From the NCBI GenBank assembly GCA_036342255.1, contig JAZAUS010000011.1:5442-69441 (forward strand): DNA of 64,000 nucleotides, given 5' to 3'. Under the pieces are notes generated by a model that was not told where the DNA came from, ran no database searches, and saw only the letters and a program-made list of their open reading frames with translations. Source of the DNA: RUG11198 sp036342255. Lineage in GTDB: Bacteria > Bacillota_I > Bacilli_A > RF39 > UBA660. This document shows, piece after piece, positions 7,668 through 17,709 of the stretch (its first letter is position 1; every line of letters begins with the position of its first letter). The position numbers were made by a program, and so were the translations under genes.

Positions 7668-8612
7668 ATGAATAAACCATCAGATATATTAAAACTAAGA
7701 GAAAGTACAATATATAATAAAAATGTTAAAAAAGATATTAGAATAGCTAGTATAGGAGATATACATCTATCTAATTTAACAAGCTTTAATGATATATATA
7801 ATATAACTGAAGAATTATATAAGCTTAAACCAGATTATATATGTGTTCTTGGTGATTTAATAGATTATCCCAAAGTATTATTAAATGATAGAAAAGTATA
7901 TGAATTAGAAATACTTATGCATAATATAGCAACTATATCTCCATGTATAGTTATATTAGGTAATCATGATTTTATTGATGAAGATATAGAAGATTATCCA
8001 GATGTTATTAATAATACTAATATATGGAATGAATTTGATAATATACCTAATATAAATATATTAAATGATAAAGTATATAAAGATAATAATATAGTATTTA
8101 TAGGATACAGACAAAAACAAGAAGCATATTTTAATTTTGATTTAAATCATATAGAAGATATAGAGGCCTATTACAAAGATTTTAAATCTAAAGATTATTT
8201 ATATAAAGATTTACCTGATAATATACCTAAAGTATTACTTACACATTCTCCAGAAACAATAGTTAATAATAAAGTTAAAAACTTATTAAAAGAATATGAT
8301 TTAATACTAGCAGGTCATTATCATAATGGATGTGTACCAATAATATTAGATGAAATACTACCTAATAATATAGGATTAATAACACCAAGAAAAAAATTAT
8401 TTCCTAAATATGCAAGAGGAATACTAAAGCAAGATAATGGATCTTATATAATCTTTAATGGAGGATGGACTAAAATATCAGAAAGTGCTCCTAAAATATT
8501 TTATAAACTAGATAAGTTATGTAATAGACAAATAGATATAACTACCTTAACAAAAGATGAAAAATATAAAAAAGAACATATTAAAAGTAAAAAATTAGTA
8601 TTAGAAAAATAA
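7668..8612 (+). CDS. calcineurin-like metallophosphoesterase
   Basis: All metal-site motifs are present in order: GDIH (residues 30-33), GDLID, GNHD, a lone His in LLTHSPE and GHYH. AGGAG at 7655-7659 fits ATG 7668 better than the GTG at 7659, giving 314 residues. There is no signal peptide, so it is cytoplasmic. A family of broad specificity (phosphoproteins, nucleotides, nucleic acids). It follows the HD phosphohydrolase closely. Confidence 0.85.
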   Translation: MNKPSDILKLRESTIYNKNVKKDIRIASIGDIHLSNLTSFNDIYNITEELYKLKPDYICVLGDLIDYPKVLLNDRKVYELEILMHNIATISPCIVILGNHDFIDEDIEDYPDVINNTNIWNEFDNIPNINILNDKVYKDNNIVFIGYRQKQEAYFNFDLNHIEDIEAYYKDFKSKDYLYKDLPDNIPKVLLTHSPETIVNNKVKNLLKEYDLILAGHYHNGCVPIILDEILPNNIGLITPRKKLFPKYARGILKQDNGSYIIFNGGWTKISESAPKIFYKLDKLCNRQIDITTLTKDEKYKKEHIKSKKLVLEK

Positions 8613-8631
8613 TTCTATTTAGGGGGATATA

Positions 8632-10200
8632 ATGAAAAAATATGATTTGAATGATATATATAATAAAGAAAGAACATGTAAAATAGTAAAAAAAAGATTA
8701 AAAAAATATCTAGGTAGTCATAAAGAAGAAATCATAGATATGAAAGATTTATTAGATATAATATACAAAAGTATAATAGAAGATGTTCTAGAGTCATATA
8801 AGAATGGAGATAATAACAATAAAACATATAAAGATGATGATATACAAAAAATGCATACATCTATAATAGAATATTGCTTTTACAATGAAGTAAATAATAC
8901 ATTTTCTTTAGAAAATAACATAGTTTTAAAAAGGGTAAATGAACACTTTGGAGAATTAATAAAAAATAGATTAAAAGAAGTATTATTAAGTTATAATTCT
9001 TTAATTGAAGAATGTATATTTGAAAAATTACCCAATAATAAAGTAAAAGTACAAGATTGGATAAAACCATATTTATCAAATGTTTCATTTGAAAATATAT
9101 TTATTAATTATCTAAATGTTAAAAATTATGATTATAGTGGAATAAAAAATATAAAAATTGATATTAATCAAATTGAAGGTAACACTTTAGAAAATACTGT
9201 ATTAAGAGGTATAGAATTTATTAATAAGTCAAAAGATAATAATTGTATAATAGATCCTACTAAGATAAATATTAAAGGAGCAGATTTTACAGGTAGTAAA
9301 GGAGCTATAATAGCATTAAATAATATAGATAAATTACCAGAAGGATGTAACTTAACAGATACTAAAATAATAGTAAACTCTAAAGAAGATATTAAAAGAT
9401 TAAATTTAGAAAAATATAAAAATAATATTTATGTTAAACAAAATAGTATTACTAATGGAGATATAATTAAAATAGATTTTAATGATTATATAAGTTATAC
9501 TGGCATAATAGATAAAAAAGAATATGATACTATAAAAGAAGCATTAAAACTTGATTGCTTAAATAATGATGGTATAAGAAAAGAAATGAATAAAATTATA
9601 GCCTATAACATTACTAAAGAGATATCAGAAATAATTAATTTTGAAAAATTATATAATTATATAAGTGATATTATATATATAAATAGAGAAACAGATTGGA
9701 TAATGGAAGAAGATATATCTAATAGTAATAATCCATTTAACTTAATAAATGGTGAATATAATATATCTCTAAAAAAACTAATAGATTATTTAGGTAGTCC
9801 ATTAGAAGATGATGCAAAAATGGTTATAAATAATAATAATATAGAATTTATAACTAAAAACGGTATATTAGCAATAGATTTACTTAGATTAGGCTTTACT
9901 AAAGATGAAATAGAAATGATTGATAATGGAATAATAATTCCAAATGTAAATGATAGACTAGAAGTATTTATAAAATTACTTAATAAAATATATAATAAAC
10001 TATATGAATATGTATATAAGGAAGAAGAATTAGTAGATTATATTAACGATGTTAATTTAAAAAACTACTTTATTAAAACACTAGAAAAATTAATATATAA
10101 TAATCTAGGACATAACAATAAAGGTTATTCTGAGGAATTAAAACAACTAAAAATAAAAAGAAGAAGAAAACATAAAAACAACCAAAGAGAGGAGAAATAA
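8632..10200 (+). CDS. large hypothetical protein with a short pentapeptide-repeat-like segment
   Basis: The 522-residue protein is unrecognised. Residues around 180-240 contain a stretch reminiscent of pentapeptide repeats (NTVLRGIEF, INIKGADFTGSKGA, GCNLTDTKI); the rest is mixed helical and very Asn/Ile/Lys-rich, with a basic C-terminal tail. There are no membrane segments. AGGGGGAT lies before the start, 19 bases after the phosphoesterase gene, so it may close that operon. Confidence 0.65.
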   Translation: MKKYDLNDIYNKERTCKIVKKRLKKYLGSHKEEIIDMKDLLDIIYKSIIEDVLESYKNGDNNNKTYKDDDIQKMHTSIIEYCFYNEVNNTFSLENNIVLKRVNEHFGELIKNRLKEVLLSYNSLIEECIFEKLPNNKVKVQDWIKPYLSNVSFENIFINYLNVKNYDYSGIKNIKIDINQIEGNTLENTVLRGIEFINKSKDNNCIIDPTKINIKGADFTGSKGAIIALNNIDKLPEGCNLTDTKIIVNSKEDIKRLNLEKYKNNIYVKQNSITNGDIIKIDFNDYISYTGIIDKKEYDTIKEALKLDCLNNDGIRKEMNKIIAYNITKEISEIINFEKLYNYISDIIYINRETDWIMEEDISNSNNPFNLINGEYNISLKKLIDYLGSPLEDDAKMVINNNNIEFITKNGILAIDLLRLGFTKDEIEMIDNGIIIPNVNDRLEVFIKLLNKIYNKLYEYVYKEEELVDYINDVNLKNYFIKTLEKLIYNNLGHNNKGYSEELKQLKIKRRRKHKNNQREEK

Positions 10201-10206
10201 TTAAAG

Positions 10207-10809
10207 ATGGGCACTATTTTATCTAGAACAACAGAGTTAGGAAAAGCAGGTTATGCATTATATCCAAGTGGTCCATTAGGTCGTTTAAATCAAGATGAAT
10301 GGATAAAATGGCTTAATTATATGCCAAATTTTTTACAAGAAAGAATTAATTTTTTATCAAATAAAAAAAGTAGTGAATTAACTAGTGATGAGATAGAAGA
10401 ATTAAAATCATATAAAAAAGAATTAGAAATGGCAGAAATATCAAGAAAATATGGTTATGAAGATATTGATTATAATATGGCTTTGAAATATCATGACTAT
10501 TTATATGAAACAGATATAGAAAGAATTATTCAAAAAAAATTAACTAAAGAAGAATATATAGATGCTATAGAAATAGCAACTAAAATGAAAAATAATTTGT
10601 CTTATTCTGAAATATTAAATTATTGTAAAGAAAAAGAAAAAAAATATAATGAATTATCTATGAAAGAATCTTTTATATTACGCTTAATGGAACAAAGATT
10701 ACATTACAAAACAGATAATACAAAAATAGTTGAAGAATTATCACCTGTAATAGAAAATACAAGAGAAATGTTTGCTAAGTCATTGAGAAATGCTGAAAAG
10801 AAAAGCTAA
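10207..10809 (+). CDS. hypothetical protein
   Basis: A 200-residue soluble, helix-rich protein. The first 35 residues are Gly/Pro/aromatic-rich (GKAGYALYPSGPLGRLNQDEW) and the rest looks like charged helices. I do not recognise the family. It starts 6 bases after the previous stop, with GAGGAG 15 bases upstream, and is probably in the same transcript. Confidence 0.65.
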   Translation: MGTILSRTTELGKAGYALYPSGPLGRLNQDEWIKWLNYMPNFLQERINFLSNKKSSELTSDEIEELKSYKKELEMAEISRKYGYEDIDYNMALKYHDYLYETDIERIIQKKLTKEEYIDAIEIATKMKNNLSYSEILNYCKEKEKKYNELSMKESFILRLMEQRLHYKTDNTKIVEELSPVIENTREMFAKSLRNAEKKS

Positions 10810-10867
10810 ATAAATATAGGATATAGTACAAATATAGTATATATATACTTATAGGGAGGTTTTGGAT

Positions 10868-11821
10868 ATGAATAATGAATTAAGTGAAAGTTATTTAGAA
10901 ATATATGCCAAAGATTTATTAAAAGAAATTAAACTATATGTCAGGAAAAATGGTATAAAATTAAAAAAAGAGAAAAAAACAGATAAAAAAATGATAGAGG
11001 TTATTAAAGACTTATGTAAAGTGAATAATGATGAATCTAATAGTAAAAGTATAATGCCACTTGTATTAATACCATTAAAAACTGAAGAAGATGTAGAAAG
11101 AGTTAAATGTACTTTAATATTATTTTATACAGCATTATACACTGATGATTTAAAACTATTAAATAAATTATATGATGATGAATATGATTTTGGAAATAGA
11201 AAAAATAATTTAGACTTATTTATTTTTGACAAAAGATTATCTAAATGGTTTGAAGAAGAAGAGTATGCTAAATTAATAGAAAATAAAACAGAACTACTTA
11301 GAAATTTTTATTATAGTTTATTATTTTATGATGATATAAAAATGGATGAAGATGAATGTATTAAAGAATTTGCAACTATAGTAAAAGAAAATCCTAATGT
11401 AGCTGATATAAAAAAGGGATATTTTGAACAACGAAAAATAATGCATAGAGTAATAACGAAAAAAACAATAAGTTATTTTGGTTCAAGATTTTTATTAGAT
11501 ATAACATATGAACAAAAAAAGAATATTATAGATAATATTTATGAATCATTAAATGAAGAAGAGATAGAAAGAATAAAAGATTTATTGAAAGATCCTAATT
11601 TCTCATTAGGATGGTATACATCTACAAAAGAGATACTAAAGAATTTTACTAATGAAGAATTAAAAATGATTAACGATATTGAAAGAGATTTATTTGTAGA
11701 ATGTCATGGAGAAAGTCTTTCTGATGTTAATTACGAAGAAATAAAAAATATAATATATAATAGAACGCAACCTGAAAAACCAAAAGAAAGGAAAAAAAGA
11801 TATATTCATTATCATTATTAA
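10868..11821 (+). CDS. hypothetical helical protein
   Basis: ATG 10868 is preferred to the in-frame TTG at 10862 because GGGAGG at 10854-10859 is correctly spaced for it. The 317-residue acidic protein is predicted to be almost all helix, with no catalytic motif or membrane segment, and ends in a basic RKKRYIHYHY tail. The family is unknown. A leader of about 50 bases separates it from the gene before. Confidence 0.65.
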   Translation: MNNELSESYLEIYAKDLLKEIKLYVRKNGIKLKKEKKTDKKMIEVIKDLCKVNNDESNSKSIMPLVLIPLKTEEDVERVKCTLILFYTALYTDDLKLLNKLYDDEYDFGNRKNNLDLFIFDKRLSKWFEEEEYAKLIENKTELLRNFYYSLLFYDDIKMDEDECIKEFATIVKENPNVADIKKGYFEQRKIMHRVITKKTISYFGSRFLLDITYEQKKNIIDNIYESLNEEEIERIKDLLKDPNFSLGWYTSTKEILKNFTNEELKMINDIERDLFVECHGESLSDVNYEEIKNIIYNRTQPEKPKERKKRYIHYHY

Positions 11822-11920
11822 AAAAATGTATTAATAATACATAATAATTTATTATATTCATTAAAGTAGAATAAAAATAATTAAAAATTTAGTATTACAA
11901 TAAGAAAAGAGGATTAAATT

Positions 11921-12397
11921 ATGTCAAATATAAACAATAAAGATTATAATGAAGTATACAATAATACACAAATAATTATTAAAAAATTTAATAGATATTT
12001 AGATGAATATCCACTACCAATAGTATTATATATAGATGCATCTTTAGATGAAATAGTAGATGCTGTTAAATATATTATAGATACAGGTTGGATATCAAGT
12101 GATTTATATGTAAGAAAAATGAAATATAATGGTAAATTAAATAAAGAAGAAATAGTATTAATATTTACAGATGATGAAAAAGAATTTGATTATGTTGAAT
12201 TTCATAATTATTATAAAAGAATTGAAGATTATCCTGAAATAATTGGTGTTCCAAATAATAACAAAAATTCAAATAATTATTATGATGGTGATGTTTTTAT
12301 AAAACTAGATAATGGAAATAAGATTAATAAAAAAGAGTGGGACAAGTTAAAATCAAAACAACTAATAAAACAAAATAATAATTATCAGGAGAAGTGA
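11921..12397 (+). CDS. hypothetical protein
   Basis: A 158-residue acidic protein with a compact N-terminal two-thirds (LPIVLYIDASLDEIVDAVKYI, EIVLIFTDDEKEFDY) and an Asn/Lys-rich tail. It is not recognised. AGAGG precedes the ATG. The stop overlaps the region of the next gene's ribosome site, suggesting a two-gene unit. Confidence 0.6.
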   Translation: MSNINNKDYNEVYNNTQIIIKKFNRYLDEYPLPIVLYIDASLDEIVDAVKYIIDTGWISSDLYVRKMKYNGKLNKEEIVLIFTDDEKEFDYVEFHNYYKRIEDYPEIIGVPNNNKNSNNYYDGDVFIKLDNGNKINKKEWDKLKSKQLIKQNNNYQEK

Positions 12398-12399
12398 TT

Positions 12400-12600
12400 A
12401 TGCAATTAATAAAAATATTTAATAATAAAAACAAATCAAATAAGTTTTATTTGAATTATGAAGATAAACTAGAATATTTAAATAAGGGAAAAAGGATTCC
12501 TCTAAGAGTAAAAGATAATGGTAGAAAATTTAAAACTTTAGTAAAAGCAAGAGACCCATTTGTATCAGGTGAATTAAATAATAAAAAAATGGGATTATAA
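12400..12600 (+). CDS. small basic hypothetical protein
   Basis: The start is placed at ATG 12400, spaced correctly from AGGAG at about 12387; a GTG at 12394 is too close to it. The 66-residue product is strongly basic with no recognised motif. It follows the 158-residue gene by two bases and precedes an intrinsic terminator after about 100 non-coding bases. Confidence 0.55.
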   Translation: MQLIKIFNNKNKSNKFYLNYEDKLEYLNKGKRIPLRVKDNGRKFKTLVKARDPFVSGELNNKKMGL

Positions 12601-12696
12601 TGATAATATATTATTATATTTACAATTACTAATAATAAGTATATCAGGAATTATATTATCATTATTATATAAAAATAATTTCATGATAATTAATAT

Positions 12697-12722
12697 AAAA
12701 GACTAGAAAATCTAGTCTTTTA
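12697..12722 (+). terminator. intrinsic terminator
   Basis: AAAGACTAGA pairs perfectly with TCTAGTCTTT around AAA. A member of the recurrent GACTAG stem family. Confidence 0.85.
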
Positions 12723-12767
12723 TTATTTATATAAATATGTTAGAATAATAATAAAGTAGGTGATAAA

Positions 12768-13316
12768 ATGAAAAAGAAAGAAAAGAAATTTGAAATATGG
12801 AATAATTATATTATTTATTTTATGTTATATGCTATAATAGGTTGGATATATGAGGTACTATTAGAATTATTTATATGGAGCCATAAATTTGTAAATAGAG
12901 GAACTCTATTTGGACCATGGCTACCAGTATATGGCTTTGGAGCATTAATATTTATATTCTGTATCTATCCAATAATAAAAGATAAACCATTAAAAAAGAA
13001 ATTAATATTAATACCTGTTGTATTTTTAGGATGTATGTTTGCAGCTACTTTATTAGAATTAATAACATCTTATATATGTGAATGGACTACCGGATCTATT
13101 CCATGGGATTATTATAAATATAAGATCCATTTCCAAGGAAGAATAGCCTTAAATACTAGCATTAGATTTGGTATAGGAGGAGTAATATTCCTATATCTAC
13201 TACAACCACTATTTGAAAAAATATGTCATAAATTAGGTGATAAAGTAAAAATAACATCTTATATTATAATAGGAATATTAATACTTGATTTTATATATAC
13301 AAATCTTATTAAATAA
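12768..13316 (+). CDS. CmpB-type putative ABC-transporter (type IV) membrane protein
   Basis: The 182-residue protein has five or so hydrophobic segments and the family landmarks IGWIYEVLLELF, KFVNRGTLFGPWLPVYGFGA and a C-terminal FGIGGVIFLYLLQPLF. This matches the short integral membrane family annotated as putative ABC-transporter type IV / CmpB. No ATPase lies next to it, so the transport role is only by family name. An AGGTGAT site precedes the ATG. Confidence 0.8.
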   Translation: MKKKEKKFEIWNNYIIYFMLYAIIGWIYEVLLELFIWSHKFVNRGTLFGPWLPVYGFGALIFIFCIYPIIKDKPLKKKLILIPVVFLGCMFAATLLELITSYICEWTTGSIPWDYYKYKIHFQGRIALNTSIRFGIGGVIFLYLLQPLFEKICHKLGDKVKITSYIIIGILILDFIYTNLIK

Positions 13317-13396
13317 ATAGATAATATAATTATTATAGAGAATTTAATTAAATAATAAAAAATTATAAATAATTATAAAAAAATATGGTGATAAGT

Positions 13397-15001
13397 ATGA
13401 AATTAACAAGAGAGCAGAGAAATAAGATAAATGATTTTAAAAATGTATATATGCAAATATTTAATAAAGATAATGATGATTATATGAGATTGGTTATTGA
13501 AACTATATTTAAAAATGTTGAAAAAAATTATGAAGAATTTAGTGATGATGTACATAAAGTATCAGTATATGATGAAAATGATGGCTTTAATATTTTAAAG
13601 CCATATAATGATTATTATTCTTTATTAGATTTTTTGTTAAATAGGGTATTTAAAGGAATACAAAAAATAAGTGATGATGAAAATTCATATGAAGATAATG
13701 AAAGAAATGTTAGATTATCTAAAAAAAGGTATGATAGTTATAAAGATAAAGGTTTTTCAGATGATTTTATAAATATGCAAAAAGTTAAATCTATTATGCA
13801 TGAAAGTGGTCATGCACTTCAACATAGAACGGGATGGTTCAATTATAAAAAAGGCTTTAATAAAAAAAAATGGTGAAGGATTAATTCCCAATACAGGTAT
13901 GGAATATATTGCAAAAGTATTAAAAACTAATTTAGGATATAAATATGATTTGAATACTGATTTTTATGATACAAAGGGATATTTGTCGCCATTTAATAAT
14001 AATTCTTTATTGGGTGAAGGATTAAATGAGATGTATGCATCATTATTTTCAGGAGTTTTAGAATATAATTTAGGAAGTAAAAATGATGGTGCTATATTAA
14101 AACAAAATAGTAGAAAAGATGATAATAGAGTAAGAACTTCTTATAGAAGAAATTGTTTTAATGGATATGGTCAAAGTAAATATTTTTATATTCTTAGAGT
14201 ATTAGTTTCAAAAAAATCAATTTTTAATTCATTATATTTAGGTAAAGATGATATGATTGATGAATTTTGTATTAAGTATAAAGATATTTTAAATAATTAT
14301 GAAAAAAAATTTGGTTCTAGTATTAAAGTGTATAATTATAGTAATAATTTTTTTAAGAATTTATTAAGTACCATAGGATATATATATATGCACATCCAGA
14401 ATGTGGAATCATACATAAATATGAAAAGCTTTTAGATAATATATTTATTGATGTGTTGAATAGAAAAATTGATTTAATGACTGAAAAAGATGAAGAATTG
14501 GAAAAGGTAATTAGTAATATTTATTGGGATACATACATGTATGTTGAGAAAAAAAGTGATAATAAATTGGTATATGTTGATTCAGATGAAAAGAAGAAAT
14601 ATAATGAGTTATATAAGAAATTAAAAGAAAAAAATAACCCAACTAAAAAAAGTGTTGATGTTTTAGCATTTGGAGTGTTTGGTATTAAGTATAAAAGGGA
14701 TAATTCTTTTTTTGAAAATATACTTGTTTATAAAAATAATAATAAATATAATGTAAGTATTATAGATATTACCAAAAATAATGATATTAATATTAAAGGA
14801 AAAGATTTATTATGTAAAGAACTTGAAAAGCTATTAAATGCAAAGGAACAAGAAGGTAGTATTAAAGATAATAATATTGAAAAGGAATTGCGTTATTATA
14901 TAAATAAAAAGCATAATGATATAGAAATATCAAATAATATGATTAATAAATTTAATAAAACAAAAGTAGCAGATTATAAGAATTCAAATAAACATAGATA
15001 A
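13397..15001 (+). pseudogene. HExxH zinc-protease-like gene interrupted by two frameshifts
   Basis: Three consecutive open segments read as one gene. The first (from ATG 13397, behind GGTGAT) carries HESGH at residues 135-139 and falls out of frame at a run of nine As (13862-13870). Coding continues in another frame as NGEGLIPNTGMEYIAK. At an (AT)6 tract (14378-14389) it shifts back, continuing as YAHPECGIIHKYEKLL through to 15001. The two shifts cancel, giving a product of about 530 residues with a possible third metal ligand in EGLNEMYAS. Possible causes are decay, phase variation at two simple repeats, or indel errors in the assembly. Confidence 0.75.
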
Positions 15002-15040
15002 TAGTAATTGTTTTAAATAAAGATGGAGTAGTGATTATAT

Positions 15041-15532
15041 ATGAAAAAATGGATTATAGCAATAATAGTATTAATTCTAGTATTAATAATAGGTGTAATA
15101 ATCTTTAAAAATAATAATAATAATACAAATACTATTAATATAGATGTTATATCAGAATATCTAGAGATAGATATATCAAAAGATGCTAAAGTAGAATATA
15201 AAGATAAACATGATAATTTCTTTAATGAAGGTTATTCTATTATTAAAATTAAAGATAATAATTTATTAAATAAAATAGAGAATTCTTCTAATTGGAAAAA
15301 GGCTGATAATGAATATACATCTAAAATATCTAAAATAATAGATAATATGTCTAAAGATTATAGTGAAATATCAAATATTAATAATTATTATTGGCTATAT
15401 AAACATAATTATAGAAGTAATAATATAAAATACATTGAAGATATGGATAATAATATAGAGACATTTAGTTATTTAGTAGGCATATATGATATAGATAATG
15501 ATATATTATATTATTATCATATGGATATGTAA
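15041..15532 (+). CDS. membrane-anchored hypothetical protein
   Basis: The N-terminus (KKWIIAIIVLILVLIIGVIIF) is a single transmembrane or uncleaved signal anchor. It is followed by an Asn-rich linker and an extracytoplasmic domain of about 120 residues rich in Tyr, Asp and Asn. There is no lipobox Cys. Function unknown. It has the same layout as the small anchored proteins at 17171 and 25886. Confidence 0.65.
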   Translation: MKKWIIAIIVLILVLIIGVIIFKNNNNNTNTINIDVISEYLEIDISKDAKVEYKDKHDNFFNEGYSIIKIKDNNLLNKIENSSNWKKADNEYTSKISKIIDNMSKDYSEISNINNYYWLYKHNYRSNNIKYIEDMDNNIETFSYLVGIYDIDNDILYYYHMDM

Positions 15533-15613
15533 AAGATTAAGTTATCATACTTGACCAAAAATAATAAATTATATATAATAGCAATAATTATGTAACAGGG
15601 GGTGTTATATTAA

Positions 15614-16570
15614 ATGAATAGGAAAAGCAAAGATACATTTAATGCTAAAGTAGATATTGTTATGTATCCAGATACTATTAAAAATTATTCGCAAGATAGA
15701 GATGATTATATAGAATTGGCCATGACAGCTATTAAACAAAAACCAAGTGTAATAAAATATATTTCACCATCATATAAAGAGTATCAATTATTATGTGAAG
15801 AGGCTATTGAAGAAAATGCTATATCATTTTCTTCAATAGATGAAAGTGTGAGTAATTATAAAGAATTAGGAATTAGAGCAATTAAAAAGAATCCTTATAT
15901 AGTATTATGTATAGATAATAGAACAAAAGATTATATATTTTTTTGGGAATTAGCTATTTCTCAGTGCCTTGATATTTTAAAAGAAATAGATAAAAATGAT
16001 AAAGAATTATTTCCATTACTTAAAAAAACAGTTGAACAAAATCCATTAGCAATATACTATATAGATAGTAGAATAACTATCTATAATGAATTATGTGAAT
16101 TAGCTTATAATAAAAATAAAGATTTAATAGAATATATGGATATTAATAGTATAAATAAAGAATTAGTTTTTGAAGCATTAAGAATAAACCCAGAAAGAAT
16201 CAAATATTTAGATAATACAAAGAATTTTTATATAGAAGCTTGCAAACTAGTTTTATCTATTGATGGAACTTATATTAAAGATATTTATTTGGAAAATTTA
16301 AATGATAATCTTAATCAATTTTTTGAACTTGTAGAAATAGCAGAAAAAACAAATCAAGAGGTTTTTAATAATGCTAATGTACTTAATGCTTTACGCATAG
16401 AAAATAGACAAATGAAAGATAGAATTTTAAGTACTCCTAATTTTTTAGGAAATAATTTATATAAACTTTTACAAGATTTAGATAATGAGTACGATGATTT
16501 ATCAAAAAAAATATTTAATATTGAAATTGAGGAGTATAGAAATTCAAAAAGTAAGACAAAAAGATTATAA
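15614..16570 (+). CDS. DUF4116-like helical-repeat protein
   Basis: The 318-residue protein is built of about seven repeats of roughly 33 residues with the pattern Y-x2-L-A/C-x2-A-I-x3-P-x2-I-x-Y-I (for example residues 30-55, 60-90, 95-120 and 135-160). This matches DUF4116-type repeats, thought to be protein-interaction modules. No catalytic motif is seen. A GGGGTG site lies before the ATG, and a terminator follows the gene. Confidence 0.65.
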   Translation: MNRKSKDTFNAKVDIVMYPDTIKNYSQDRDDYIELAMTAIKQKPSVIKYISPSYKEYQLLCEEAIEENAISFSSIDESVSNYKELGIRAIKKNPYIVLCIDNRTKDYIFFWELAISQCLDILKEIDKNDKELFPLLKKTVEQNPLAIYYIDSRITIYNELCELAYNKNKDLIEYMDINSINKELVFEALRINPERIKYLDNTKNFYIEACKLVLSIDGTYIKDIYLENLNDNLNQFFELVEIAEKTNQEVFNNANVLNALRIENRQMKDRILSTPNFLGNNLYKLLQDLDNEYDDLSKKIFNIEIEEYRNSKSKTKRL

Positions 16571-16590
16571 ATATATAATTTTCTAATATG

Positions 16591-16617
16591 AAAAAGAAGA
16601 TTTATCTCTTCTTTTTT
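16591..16617 (+). terminator. intrinsic terminator
   Basis: AAAAGAAGA pairs with TCTTCTTTT around a short loop and runs into Ts. Confidence 0.8.
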
Positions 16618-16649
16618 ATGTGGTATAATATTAAAAGAGGAAGTGTAAA

Positions 16650-17174
16650 ATGAATAAAAAATTAGCAGAAAGATTAATGGGAAAATGTATAAATACTGCT
16701 TTAAGCGAATATAAAGAAGGACAATATCCATTAGGGGCTATGGTAGTTGATGAAAATGGAGAAGTGATAACTAAGTTATGTAGTAATTTAAATGCTGGAT
16801 ATGATGTATCTGCTCATCCAGAAATGGTAGCAATAAGACAAGCTTGTAATATTAGAAAAGCAAGATATTTAAAAGATTGTTACTTAGTTACTACATTAGA
16901 ACCATGTCCAATGTGTACATCAGTTGCAATATGGGCGAAAATGAAAGGAATAATATATGGGGCATCACAAAGTGATGCGATTGATTATTCAAAGAATCAC
17001 CCAAATAGTAAATTATCTTGGAGACAAATAAAAGTACCTTCATCATATATAATTAGTTATGGAGAACCTAAATTAGAATTATATGAAAATATATTAGAAG
17101 AAGAATGTAAGAAATTATTAGATGAAGATTATGTAAAAAATATAAATAAGAATATTAAAGGAGTAAGTAAATGA
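16650..17174 (+). CDS. CMP/dCMP-type zinc deaminase family protein
   Basis: The zinc site is visible: HPE at residues 56-58 and PCPMC at 85-89, the arrangement of tRNA-adenosine, guanine and cytidine deaminases. The Ala of the usual HAE motif is replaced by Pro. At 174 residues it is slightly longer than TadA. The C-terminal SWRQIKVPSSYI segment is not that of a typical TadA, so a guanine or cytosine deaminase-like role is as likely. It overlaps the next gene by four bases (ATGA). Confidence 0.75.
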   Translation: MNKKLAERLMGKCINTALSEYKEGQYPLGAMVVDENGEVITKLCSNLNAGYDVSAHPEMVAIRQACNIRKARYLKDCYLVTTLEPCPMCTSVAIWAKMKGIIYGASQSDAIDYSKNHPNSKLSWRQIKVPSSYIISYGEPKLELYENILEEECKKLLDEDYVKNINKNIKGVSK

Positions 17175-17656
17175 AAAATAATAAAATAATAATTATAATA
17201 TTAGTATTAGTTATATGTTTTGTAATGATAGGTTTATTAACTTTTGTAGGAAAAAAAGATAAATATAGTTTGAGTGGTGATAAATCTAGTAGTGTTATAT
17301 TTAATATTGTTAAACATGATAATCAGAATGATACTACAATTATAGATAATAATTATTCTATTAAAAAGGGAAGTATTATTAAGTTAAATAATAAAGAAGA
17401 ATATAAAGATTGTGGTAAGTATGCTAATGATATTAAAATAGAAGAAATTAATGAAGATTATGTAAAAATATCTAGAGATAAATTAATATATAGTCAAAGT
17501 GGTAATAGAACTGAAAGGGTAGAAGAGAATATTAAATATGATACTATGTTAGAATTGTATTTGTTTGAAAAAGAAGAAACAGATTCAGTAGTAATTGAAC
17601 CAGAATGTTCTCAAGCAAGATATAATTATTATGGTATGTTTAAGAAAGGTAATTAA
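17171..17656 (+). CDS. membrane-anchored hypothetical protein
   Basis: Residues 5-27 form a hydrophobic anchor and the remaining 130 residues are a polar external domain. Two cysteines (in YKDCGKY and EPECSQ) could form a disulfide. Its start overlaps the deaminase stop (ATGA), implying coupled translation. The family is not recognised. Confidence 0.65.
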   Translation: MKNNKIIIIILVLVICFVMIGLLTFVGKKDKYSLSGDKSSSVIFNIVKHDNQNDTTIIDNNYSIKKGSIIKLNNKEEYKDCGKYANDIKIEEINEDYVKISRDKLIYSQSGNRTERVEENIKYDTMLELYLFEKEETDSVVIEPECSQARYNYYGMFKKGN

Positions 17657-17682
17657 ATTGTAATAAGAGATAATTTTATAAT

Positions 17683-17709
17683 AAAAACATAGCATTTGCT
17701 ATGTTTTTA
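17683..17709. terminator. bidirectional intrinsic terminator
   Basis: AAAAACATAGC pairs with GCTATGTTTTT around ATTT. It has T-rich 3' sides in both directions and lies between convergent genes. Confidence 0.85.
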
